Below are positions 1 through 4,941 of a stretch of 5,095 nucleotides of DNA, one piece after another (position 1 is the stretch's first letter; every line of letters starts with the position of its first letter). Where the stretch lies: positions 1 to 5,095 of the forward strand of contig JALOKS010000300.1 of the NCBI GenBank assembly GCA_025456385.1, given 5' to 3'. The position numbers and the translations under genes were made by a program. The stretch comes from Thermoanaerobaculales bacterium (GTDB lineage Bacteria; Acidobacteriota; Thermoanaerobaculia; Thermoanaerobaculales; Sulfomarinibacteraceae). The notes beneath the pieces are model-generated. The model had not been told where the DNA came from. It saw nothing but the letters and a program-made list of their open reading frames with translations, and did no database searches.

Positions 1-1
1 C

Positions 2-487
2 CTCGCGGGCCCTGCGGTGCTCGTGCTGGCGGCGGTGGTGACCGCAGGCCTGCTCGGCTGCGCCACCACCGCCTCCGTCGAGCCGCTCGAGGTCACCCTC
101 GCCGACCTCGAGATCGCCGAGGTCACGGTCTTCGAGACCACGCTCCTCGCCCGCCTGAGGGTCACCAACCCCAACCCCGACCCTGTGGCGATCGACGGCG
201 CCTCCTTCAAGCTGCTGCTCGACGGCACGAAGGTCGGCACGGGTACCGCGCCCGCGGCTTTCGCCGTCGAGCGCCTGGGCTCCACCGTCATCGACGCCGA
301 GTTCCACATCAACAACGCCACCGCGTTGCTGCGGGTCAAGGACATGCTCGACAAGCAGACGGTGAGCTACGGCGTGACCGGCTCGCTGTTCAGCCGGGGT
401 CCCTTCGGCACACGGCGCATCAGGGTCGAGAAGTCGGGCAGCCTCGACCTCGGCGAGGGAATTCCGGCTCAGGGCGCCGGGCCCTGA
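2..487 (+). CDS. LEA14-like (WHy / LEA_2 domain) lipoprotein, 5' end outside window
   Basis: The frame is open to the left edge, so the true start and the charged signal-peptide n-region probably lie upstream. The first possible in-window start is GTG at 17. A hydrophobic stretch (VLVLAAVVTAGLLGC) ends in a lipobox, LLGC, with the lipidated Cys at 59-61, so the product is probably a membrane-anchored lipoprotein. The mature part has the WHy (water stress and hypersensitive response) pattern: a strand-rich segment, then LRVTNPNPDPVAIDGASFKL, a K/G turn, and a later FHINNATALLRV segment. The Asn-Pro-Asn-Pro motif after the 'LRVTN' strand is typical of the LEA type 2 family. Bacterial members are usually small exported or lipid-anchored beta-sandwich proteins linked to desiccation or envelope stress; the exact role is unknown. 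It converges on the dodecin gene. The family call is firm; the start is not. Confidence 0.85.
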   Translation, partial: LAGPAVLVLAAVVTAGLLGCATTASVEPLEVTLADLEIAEVTVFETTLLARLRVTNPNPDPVAIDGASFKLLLDGTKVGTGTAPAAFAVERLGSTVIDAEFHINNATALLRVKDMLDKQTVSYGVTGSLFSRGPFGTRRIRVEKSGSLDLGEGIPAQGAGP

Positions 488-571
488 TCTCTGGCGCCGG
501 TCGCTGACACAGGCGCCGCCGCTCAACCTGCATCCGGGCACGGACGGAGACGGGCACGGGGCAGGCACCGG

Positions 572-609
572 CATCCCACGGCCAGCGGGATGAGCCCTCC
601 GCCGAGGGC
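572..609. terminator. Tandem hairpins between convergent genes, possible bidirectional terminator
   Basis: Two inverted repeats lie in the 130-bp gap between the convergent lipoprotein and dodecin genes. The first pairs CATCCC (572-577) with GGGATG (587-592). The second pairs GCCCTC (594-599) with GAGGGC (604-609) across a 4-nt loop and starts 9 nt past the dodecin stop codon. Neither has a T-tract, so intrinsic termination is uncertain. Nothing else is visible in the gap at 488-617. Confidence 0.25.
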
Positions 610-617
610 GGCGGCGC

Positions 618-821
618 TCAGTCCTTGAGGATGAAGGTGACCTTCAAGTTGACGCGGTAGGCCGTCACCTTGCCGTCCTCGACATCGACCTTCATCTCGC
701 TGACCCAGGCACCCTTGACCTTGTCCAGGGTCTTGTCCGCCCGCGCGATACCCCGCTCGATGGCATCCTCGAAGCTGGTCGGCGACGAGGCGCTGATCTC
801 GGTGACCTTGGCGACTGACAT
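618..821 (-). CDS. Dodecin (flavin-binding dodecameric protein)
   Basis: This 67-residue protein matches the dodecin family in length and sequence throughout. It starts MSVAKVTEISASSPTSFEDA, continues with the helix IERGIARADKTLDKVKGAW, and ends with strands (KVDVEDGKVTAYRVNLKV) that complete the beta-alpha-beta-beta fold. Dodecins form hollow homododecamers that bind riboflavin, FMN, FAD or lumichrome and are thought to buffer or store flavin in the cytosol. Trp39 is in the position expected for the family's flavin-stacking tryptophan (Trp36 in the Halobacterium salinarum protein). The ATG at 821 is well placed behind an AAAGGAG site, and no signal peptide is present. The gene is monocistronic, converges on the LEA14-like gene and diverges from the 11-mer repeat lipoprotein gene. 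Its flavin substrate cannot be read from the sequence. Confidence 0.95.
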   Translation of the reverse strand: MSVAKVTEISASSPTSFEDAIERGIARADKTLDKVKGAWVSEMKVDVEDGKVTAYRVNLKVTFILKD

Positions 822-827
822 CCCGGG

Positions 828-834
828 CTCCTTT
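828..834 (-). promoter_or_regulatory. Ribosome binding site of dodecin
   Basis: On the minus strand this reads AAAGGAG, a near-ideal Shine-Dalgarno sequence 6 nt before the ATG at 821. It fixes the dodecin start. Confidence 0.8.
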
Positions 835-1117
835 CGCTGGTTCGCGCCGCGCGACGCTCCACCGCCTCCGCAGCGCGCGCCCGCAGCCCTGTTTGATCGC
901 AGGTTCCGGCTGATCCTAGCACGGGAGGCGCCGCACCGGCTGAGGCGATGTCGTCCATCTGCGCTCCCAAGTGGTCATTTCTGCGGTGGTCGCCGGGAGC
1001 GGCCCGTGGGACAATCGCCACCGACCTCTCCGGTGTCGGTCGGAATTGACTGGGTGACGCCTGAGAGGATCACACTGTGTCGAGGGCCCTGCCTGAAGGC
1101 GGCGGCCCGCGAATGCG

Positions 1118-1127
1118 AAGGAGGAGG
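1118..1127 (+). promoter_or_regulatory. Ribosome binding site that decides the lipoprotein start
   Basis: AAGGAGGAGG sits 3 nt before the ATG at 1131; its AAGGAGG core leaves 6 nt. It supports 1131 over the in-frame upstream candidates GTG 1077 and ATG 1113. Those would add an Arg-rich leader (residues such as RMRRRR), and the ATG at 1113 lacks its own site. Confidence 0.75.
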
Positions 1128-1130
1128 CTC

Positions 1131-1472
1131 ATGGGGAGGACTGCATCTGGACTCGCGATCACCGCGGTGGTCGCGCTGCTGACGCTCGTCAGCCTCGGCT
1201 GCGGCGGCGCCGCGGACAAGGCCGAGGAGGCTACCGACAAGGCCGCCGAGGCCGTCGAGGCGGCCGGCGAGGCCGTCGGCGAAGCCGTCGAGGAGGGCGC
1301 GGAGGCGGTCGGCGAGGCCTATGACGCGTCGGTGGAGAAGGCAGGTGAGATGATCGAGGAAGGCCAGGAGGCCGTCGGCGACGCCGCCGAGGCGACCGGC
1401 GAGGCGGTGCAAGAGGCCGGCGAGGCGATCGAGAAGGCCGGCGAGGACCTCAAGAAGGACGACGGGCGCTGA
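1131..1472 (+). CDS. Small lipoprotein with seven 11-residue LEA group 3-like repeats
   Basis: With the start at 1131 the protein has 113 residues. Residues 1-24 form a lipoprotein signal peptide: Arg3 in the n-region, the core LAITAVVALLTLVSLG, and lipobox SLGC with Cys24 as the lipidated residue. Residues 30-106 divide without gaps into seven 11-residue repeats that follow roughly A-x-E-A-x-x-E-A-V/A-G-E; examples are AVEAAGEAVGE (41-51) and AYDASVEKAGE (63-73). A short charged tail (LKKDDGR) follows. The EKAGE/EAVGE endings resemble the 11-mers of group-3 LEA proteins, which are disordered in solution and become amphipathic helices on drying or at membranes. There are no aromatics except one Tyr, and the repeat region is strongly acidic. 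I infer an envelope-tethered, helix-forming stress or spacer lipoprotein; the function is unproven. Lpp-like or YtxH-like coiled-coil behaviour is an alternative. The gene is probably monocistronic, with its own terminator. Confidence 0.85.
   Translation: MGRTASGLAITAVVALLTLVSLGCGGAADKAEEATDKAAEAVEAAGEAVGEAVEEGAEAVGEAYDASVEKAGEMIEEGQEAVGDAAEATGEAVQEAGEAIEKAGEDLKKDDGR
1218..1448 (+). repeat. Seven tandem 33-bp units encoding 11-residue repeats
   Basis: The coding repeats lie at residues 30-40, 41-51, 52-62, 63-73, 74-84, 85-95 and 96-106 of the lipoprotein. Nucleotide units share gaggc(c/g)gtcggcgag-like words, so they probably arose by duplication, but they have diverged enough that no two are identical. 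The period is kept without any insertion or deletion. Confidence 0.8.
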
Positions 1473-1500
1473 ACGCCGGTCCCGCCACGATCAGACGGAC

Positions 1501-1524
1501 AGGGGGCCGCGAGGCCCCCTTTTT
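1501..1524 (+). terminator. Rho-independent terminator of the repeat lipoprotein gene
   Basis: An 8-bp perfect stem (AGGGGGCC at 1501-1508, GGCCCCCT at 1513-1520) closes a GCGA tetraloop of the GNRA class and is followed directly by TTTT, 28 nt after the stop codon. The opposite strand has no T-tract after the hairpin, so it is directional for the plus-strand gene, although the hairpin also lies just beyond the end of the convergent operon. Confidence 0.9.
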
Positions 1525-1528
1525 CGTG

Positions 1529-2434
1529 TCACCACCCGCCGCTCGCGCCGCCGCCGCCGAAGCTGCCGCCACCCCCCGAGAAGCCGCCGCCCCCGGAGAA
1601 GCCGCCGAAACCGCCGCCTCCGCTGCCGCCGATGAAGGGCCCCCAGAAGACGCCACCACGGGACCGCGAGGTGCGCCCGGCAACCGTCTTCGGCCAGATC
1701 GTCTTGAGCAGCGGGAAGCCGAGCAGCCAGGCGGCGGCCGCGACGACGCCGGCCGCCGGGCCGACCATCGCCGCCGGGATCGCGAAGAAGAACGGCGCCA
1801 GGAAGAGGTAGAGAACCCAGCCGGCGGCGCCTCGCGAGGAGAGAGCGGCACTGACGAAGGGCAGGCCGAAGACGAGAAAGAAGACGATGGTGGCGAGGTT
1901 CGGAATCTCCGCCCCGGCACGGCGCTCGGGCAGCGGCAGGCCCTCACCGCGGACGGCCGACGCGACGGCGTCGACCGCTGCGCCGACCCCGCCGTCGAAG
2001 TCTCCCTGCCGGAAGCGCGGCGTCATCAGCTCGTCGATGATGCGCCCGGCCTGCGCGTCCGTCAGCGCGCCCTCGAGGCCATAGCCGACCTCGATCCGCA
2101 CCCGCCGCTCGTCGCGGGCGATCAGCACCAGCACCCCGTCGTCGGCCTCCTCGCGCCCGAGCTTCCAGGTTTCGACCACCCGGATCGAGAAGTCCTCGAT
2201 GGGGTCGCCCTCGAGGCTCGGAACCGTGAGCACCACGACCTGGGCGCCGGTCTCCTCCTCGAGGCTGCGGAGCTGCTCCTCGAGCCGCGATTCGGCGCCC
2301 TCCCCGAGCAGCCCGGCCTGATCGTTGACCCTGCCGGCGAGGAACGGGACCTCGAGCGCAGCCGCGGCAGTGCTCGCCGCGGCGAGCACTGCCGCGGCGA
2401 ACGCGAGCCTCAGGCGCTGGCGGGGCCCGCCCAT
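1529..2434 (-). CDS. Exported TPM-domain protein, YgcG family, with Gly-rich C-terminal tail
   Basis: The protein has 301 residues. Residues 1-26 are a Sec signal peptide (Arg-rich start, Ala-rich core, likely cleavage after AAA before LEVPF). Residues 27-165 are a TPM domain: VNDQAGLL (36-43), the strand TGAQVVVLTV (62-71), DDGVLVLIARDERRVRIEVG (98-117), LTDAQAGRIID and FRQGDFDGGV (141-150). About three hydrophobic segments follow (near 180-198, 204-221 and 226-243), then a tail of Gly/Ser/Phe repeats (GGFSGGGG type, 269-301) ending in GGW. This order is characteristic of COG1512 (YgcG-like) proteins. The TPM domain should lie outside the membrane; phosphatase or photosystem-repair roles known for plant TPM proteins cannot be assumed here. 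ATG 2434 shares its A with the upstream gene's stop (TGATG) and follows GGGAG (2440-2444), so I prefer it to longer in-frame starts reading through that gene. It is last in the lemA operon. Confidence 0.9.
   Translation of the reverse strand: MGGPRQRLRLAFAAAVLAAASTAAAALEVPFLAGRVNDQAGLLGEGAESRLEEQLRSLEEETGAQVVVLTVPSLEGDPIEDFSIRVVETWKLGREEADDGVLVLIARDERRVRIEVGYGLEGALTDAQAGRIIDELMTPRFRQGDFDGGVGAAVDAVASAVRGEGLPLPERRAGAEIPNLATIVFFLVFGLPFVSAALSSRGAAGWVLYLFLAPFFFAIPAAMVGPAAGVVAAAAWLLGFPLLKTIWPKTVAGRTSRSRGGVFWGPFIGGSGGGGFGGFSGGGGFSGGGGSFGGGGASGGW
2361..2398. repeat. Perfect 38-bp palindrome inside coding sequence
   Basis: The two 19-bp arms pair without mismatch and without a loop around a centre between 2379 and 2380; the left arm begins GCCGCGGCAGTGCTC. 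The next outer pair (2360/2399) does not match. It lies 37-74 nt into the YgcG-like gene and encodes the Ala-rich signal-peptide core and the cleavage region. As mRNA it would form a very stable hairpin close to the start codon. Confidence 0.9.
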
Positions 2435-3087
2435 CAGTGCTCCCGGAGCCGCGGCTGATTGACGAGCTCGTCCCGGTCGTCCGGCCGTCGCGTGACCTGG
2501 AAGCGCTCGAGCACCTCGCCGCAGCGCGCGATGGTCTCGCACAGGGCCTCCCGCGGGCGGCCGGCCCGGATCCCCGCCACCAGCCTGTCGACGAGCTCCT
2601 GCCACTGCCCCTCGGGAACGGCGCGGTTGATCCCGTCGTCGCCGAGGATCACAGCTCGCCGCTCCGCGAGCGCCAGGAAGATCAGGATCCCGGTGCGGTC
2701 CCGGGTGGCGAAGACCTCCTCCTCGAGAAACGCAGCCTCGGCGCGGAGTTTGACGTACGACTCGAGCAGGTCATCCGGCATCAGACGGCGCCCGATGGCA
2801 TCGACCCCCGCCGCCAGGTACGCGACCCCGGCGCCCGCGATCGCGGGCAGGGTGATCCACCACACTCCGGAGCCGCCCCAGTGGCCGCCGAGAGCGTGCA
2901 CGAGGCCCGCCGCGAGCGCTGCGGCGAGCGCTCCGAGGGTCGCGCCCCGCCAGCGCGCGGCCTCACCGTCGACGACCCGCTCGACGATGTAGGGCACGAT
3001 CTCGCCGCCCGTCCGCGCCTCGGCTTCCGCCGTCGCCGCGCGGATCGCTTCGAGGTCCGCGGCCGAGAAGAGGCGCTCGACGCTCAT
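2434..3087 (-). CDS. TPM-domain integral membrane protein (COG3762-like)
   Basis: The protein has 217 residues and no cleavable signal. Residues 5-39 (LFSAADLEAIRAATAEAEAR, then TGGEIVPYIVE) look like the first helix and strand of a TPM domain. Two hydrophobic segments follow (about 50-66 and 74-95), joined by a short Gly/His/Trp loop. The TPM pattern then resumes with RTGILIFLALAERRAVILGD (131-150), DGINRAVPEGQW and a C-terminal helical part containing DRLVAGIRAG and CETIARCGEVLERF. The membrane hairpin thus sits inside the TPM core, the layout of the COG3762 proteins found next to LemA and YgcG. A charged tail (RRPDDRDELVNQPRLREH) ends the protein. ATG 3087 lies 23 nt after the lemA stop and has only a weak, G-rich ribosome site. 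The stop overlaps the next start as TGATG, which suggests translational coupling. The function is unknown. Confidence 0.85.
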   Translation of the reverse strand: MSVERLFSAADLEAIRAATAEAEARTGGEIVPYIVERVVDGEAARWRGATLGALAAALAAGLVHALGGHWGGSGVWWITLPAIAGAGVAYLAAGVDAIGRRLMPDDLLESYVKLRAEAAFLEEEVFATRDRTGILIFLALAERRAVILGDDGINRAVPEGQWQELVDRLVAGIRAGRPREALCETIARCGEVLERFQVTRRPDDRDELVNQPRLREH

Positions 3088-3110
3088 GATGGCCCGGCCC
3101 GAGTCCGCTC

Positions 3111-3701
3111 CTAGAACGCCACCTGCGGCGGCTCGTCGGCGCCCGGCTTCGCCTCGAAGTAGCCCTTGTCCGAAAAGCCGAAGAGTCCGGCGATCATGAC
3201 CGCGGGGAACCGCCGCCGTGCGGTGTTGTAGGCCCGCGCGGTCTCGTTGTAGCGGTTGCGCTCGACCGCGATCCGGTTCTCGGTGCCCTCGAGCTGGACC
3301 TGGAGGTCGCGGAAGGCCTGCACCGCCTTCAGCTCGGGGTAGCGCTCGACGACCACCAGCAGCCGCGACAGCGCCGACGACAGGGCGTCCTGGTTGGCCT
3401 GGAAGGCCTGCAGCTGCTCGGGCGTCGGTGCGCCTTCGAGGTTCATCTGGCCGACCTTGGCACGGGCCTCGACCACGTTCTGCAGCGTCTCCTGCTCGAA
3501 CTCCGCCGCGCCCTTGACCGTCGCCACCAGGTTGGGGATGAGGTCGGCGCGCCGCTGGTAGACGTTCTCGACCTGACCCCAGGCGGCATCGACCGCCTCC
3601 TGCAGGCCGACGAGGTTGTTGTAGACACCGCCCACCATCAGCGCGATGCCGAGAATCAGGGCCACCGCTGCCAGGCCGCAACCGATCAGGGTCTTGCTCA
3701 T
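3111..3701 (-). CDS. lemA: LemA family protein
   Basis: The protein has 196 residues, a normal LemA length. A membrane segment (about residues 5-26) is followed by the family's helical-bundle signature: YNNLVGLQEAVDAAWGQVEN (28-46), QRRADLIPNLVATVKGAAEFE (49-69), TLQNVVEARAKV, then YPELKAVQAFRDLQVQLEGT (121-140), ENRIAVERNRYNE and FPAVMIAGLFGFSDKGYFEA (165-184). LemA proteins are single-pass, with the helical domain placed outside the cytoplasm; their biochemical role is not settled, but they are often co-encoded with TPM proteins, as here. I chose ATG 3701 over GTG 3713 because the GAGGAG site at 3713-3718 overlaps that GTG and leaves 11 nt to the ATG. It is the first gene of a three-gene operon and diverges from the DUF362 gene. 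Confidence 0.95.
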   Translation of the reverse strand: MSKTLIGCGLAAVALILGIALMVGGVYNNLVGLQEAVDAAWGQVENVYQRRADLIPNLVATVKGAAEFEQETLQNVVEARAKVGQMNLEGAPTPEQLQAFQANQDALSSALSRLLVVVERYPELKAVQAFRDLQVQLEGTENRIAVERNRYNETARAYNTARRRFPAVMIAGLFGFSDKGYFEAKPGADEPPQVAF

Positions 3702-3712
3702 CGAATGATCCA

Positions 3713-3718
3713 CTCCTC
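3713..3718 (-). promoter_or_regulatory. Ribosome binding site of lemA
   Basis: On the minus strand this reads GAGGAG. Its last G is the first base of a GTG that is in frame with lemA, so that GTG cannot be the start served by this site. The ATG at 3701 is 11 nt downstream. Confidence 0.65.
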
Positions 3719-3741
3719 TAACCTGAGATGTCGCGGGGGGA

Positions 3742-3747
3742 ATTGTA
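3742..3747 (-). promoter_or_regulatory. Candidate -10 element for the lemA operon
   Basis: The minus strand reads TACAAT, five of six matches to the bacterial -10 consensus, 40 nt before the lemA ATG. That leaves room for a leader of about 34 nt containing the ribosome site. No good -35 hexamer is found 16-18 nt further upstream. Confidence 0.35.
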
Positions 3748-3790
3748 CTCTCGTATCTCGCATCCGGCTGGGCGGGCGGTCCGTCCAGGC

Positions 3791-3796
3791 TACACT
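3791..3796 (+). promoter_or_regulatory. Candidate -10 element for the DUF362 gene, possibly leaderless
   Basis: TACACT fits the TANNNT form of a -10 element and ends 8 nt before the GTG at 3805. Transcription from it would start at or within a few bases of the start codon. No convincing Shine-Dalgarno sequence lies in front of that GTG. Confidence 0.3.
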
Positions 3797-3804
3797 GAGC
3801 AGGC

Positions 3805-4731
3805 GTGAGCGAGCGCGAGCTTCCGATCGCGGACCCCTACCGTGCCGTCGACCGGCGCGGGCTGCTGCGGCAGTGGCTGCCGCCGGCGGCCGCAGGAGTC
3901 GCGTTCGCCGCCCTCGGCCTCGGGCTCGGGGGGCGGCCCGGCCGTCACCGGCCGCCGGCCGTCGCGGACCTGCCCTCTCCCAGGGACTGGCGCGCCGACC
4001 CGGCTGCCAGGGGCCGCCTGGCGGGCGCCGGGGGCCAGGGACCGGCGGCCAACCTCCGCCGCGCCCTGGCCGCGCTGGGCGGCATCGAGTCCTTCATCCG
4101 GCCGGGCGAGCGCGTGGCCATCAAGCCCAACTGCGCCTGGGACCGGACCGCCGAGCAGGCCGCCAACACCGACCCCGAGCTGGTCGCCGAGCTGGTGCGG
4201 CAGTGCCTCGCCGCCGGCGCCGCCGAGGTGGTGGTGGCCGACAACTCCTGCCACGACCCGGGCCGCGCCTTCGCCCGCTCGGGCATCGAGGCGGCAGCCC
4301 GGCAGGCGGGGGCCGCGATCGCCCACCAGCGCAGCGTCGGCACGACCACTCTCGAGCTCGGCGGCACCGTTCTCGGCGCCTGGGAGGTGCTCGAGCCGAT
4401 CGCCACCGCCGACCGGGTGATCAACGTCCCGGTGGTCAAGCACCACTCCCTGTCGCGGGCGACCCTGGGCATGAAGAACTGGATGGGCGCGATCGTCGGC
4501 CGCCGCGCCAACCTCCACCAGCGCATCGCCCAGAGCTCGGCCGAGCTCGGCGCCGCCTTCCGGCCGACCCTGACGGTGATCGACGCGACGCGGGTCCTCA
4601 CCGGCGGCGGTCCGACCGGGGGCTCGCTCGCCCTGGTTCGGGCCGACGACCGCATCGCGGTCGCCACCGACCCGGTGGCCGCCGACGCCTGGGGGGCGAG
4701 CCTCCTCGGGGCAGTCGAGGTGCAGGTCTGA
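3805..4731 (+). CDS. DUF362 domain protein with Tat-type signal, C terminus apparently shortened
   Basis: The protein has 308 residues. GTG 3805 is the only usable early start, because an in-frame TGA lies just upstream at 3796-3798. Residues 15-43 look like a twin-arginine signal: DRRGLLR followed by a hydrophobic Ala/Gly/Leu stretch. From about residue 75 the protein follows DUF362: IKPNCAW (106-112), NTDPELVAELV (121-131), VVVADNS (142-148), INVPVVKHH (206-214), LGMKNWMG (221-228), TVIDATRVLTGGGPTGG (257-273) and ATDPVAADAWGASLLG (287-302). Family members are often exported or linked to iron-sulfur proteins; the reaction is unknown. The probable polyferredoxin gene downstream (4942) fits that link. 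The protein stops only six residues after LLG, whereas relatives usually continue for a further helical segment; a repeat cassette begins 4 bp after the stop, so I infer a truncated end. There is no visible ribosome site. The family call is strong; Tat export is likely but untested. Confidence 0.88.
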   Translation: MSERELPIADPYRAVDRRGLLRQWLPPAAAGVAFAALGLGLGGRPGRHRPPAVADLPSPRDWRADPAARGRLAGAGGQGPAANLRRALAALGGIESFIRPGERVAIKPNCAWDRTAEQAANTDPELVAELVRQCLAAGAAEVVVADNSCHDPGRAFARSGIEAAARQAGAAIAHQRSVGTTTLELGGTVLGAWEVLEPIATADRVINVPVVKHHSLSRATLGMKNWMGAIVGRRANLHQRIAQSSAELGAAFRPTLTVIDATRVLTGGGPTGGSLALVRADDRIAVATDPVAADAWGASLLGAVEVQV

Positions 4732-4735
4732 GATG

Positions 4736-4767
4736 ATTTCGAATTTCGAATTTCGAATTTCGAATTT
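4736..4767 (+). repeat. Left array of 7-bp ATTTCGA units
   Basis: Four head-to-tail copies of ATTTCGA (4736-4763) plus a partial fifth (ATTT). Each junction contains the self-complementary TTCGAA. The array is strikingly AT-rich against its surroundings and begins 4 bp after the DUF362 stop codon. Confidence 0.95.
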
Positions 4768-4885
4768 TTCCCCCACCCCCCTATCCGTTGTGCAATCGGC
4801 TGCGACTGAGCGACAAGCCGGGGTTCAGAGCTCAAGTGTTTCTTCCACCGTCGAGGACCGCGGATCGCCTAAGGTCTTCGTACGG

Positions 4886-4917
4886 AAATTCGAAATTCGA
4901 AATTCGAAATTCGAAAT
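4886..4917 (-). repeat. Right array, inverted copy of the 7-bp units
   Basis: On the plus strand this reads four copies of AAATTCG plus AAAT, the exact reverse complement of 4736-4767 over all 32 bp. It lies 24 bp before the start of the next gene, so it may affect that gene's leader. Confidence 0.95.
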
Positions 4918-4941
4918 GTTCCGGGAATCCAGGTCGATGCC

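Larger units (their letters stand above)
822..1130. other. Divergent intergenic region between dodecin and repeat lipoprotein genes
   Basis: No convincing gene lies in these 309 bp; the ORFs that cross it are low-complexity Arg/Pro/Ala shadows. It must hold the divergent promoters for dodecin (-) and the lipoprotein (+). Visible elements are a -35-like TTGACT at 1046-1051 (+) without a good -10 at standard spacing (nearest ATCACA/CACACT at 1069-1076), a TAGGAT -10-like hexamer on the minus strand near 916-921 without a good -35, and an inverted repeat CCGACC/GGTCGG at 1021-1026 and 1038-1043. None of these is strong enough to call a promoter with confidence. Confidence 0.5.
4736..4917. repeat. 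Repeat-bounded cassette: inverted 7-bp arrays around 118 bp of non-coding DNA
   Basis: Perfect 32-bp inverted arms (4736-4767 and 4886-4917) bound an interior of 118 bp (4768-4885). The interior is visibly lower in G+C than the flanking genes and carries pyrimidine runs near its left end. The only ORF across the cassette is a 70-codon frame whose ends are translated repeat, so I regard the cassette as non-coding. It separates the DUF362 gene from the downstream gene by 210 bp. It may be a dispersed, non-autonomous repeat element; no transposase or clear target-site duplication is seen. Confidence 0.6.

Noticed and set aside
670..1182. ORFs crossing the dodecin gene and the 822-1130 intergenic region
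   Set aside because: They oppose dodecin or run through a region with no coding character; composition is Arg/Pro/Ser-biased and no ribosome site is present.
1542..1640. Tandem DNA repeat of GCCGCCGCC-type codons at the end of the YgcG-like gene
   Set aside because: It encodes the Gly-rich tail that is standard for this family, so it is not an independent repeat element.
1526..2458. A 310-codon plus-strand ORF opposite the YgcG-like gene
   Set aside because: Its product is low-complexity Arg/Ala/Glu/Gly with no recognisable domain, and it lies antisense to a clear TPM-domain gene. Long antisense ORFs are expected at this G+C.
3678..3701. A lipobox-like LIGC near the start of LemA
   Set aside because: The Cys is residue 8, so the hydrophobic region in front of it is far too short for a lipoprotein signal. 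The hydrophobic stretch continues past it as a membrane anchor.
3705..4736. Long ORFs overlapping the DUF362 gene in other frames on both strands
   Set aside because: They are Arg/Pro/Gly-rich shadows, whereas the frame at 3805 carries the whole conserved DUF362 motif series.
4736..4917. CRISPR array or integron attachment site
   Set aside because: The units are 7 bp without spacers, the arms are inverted, and no cas or integrase gene is present.
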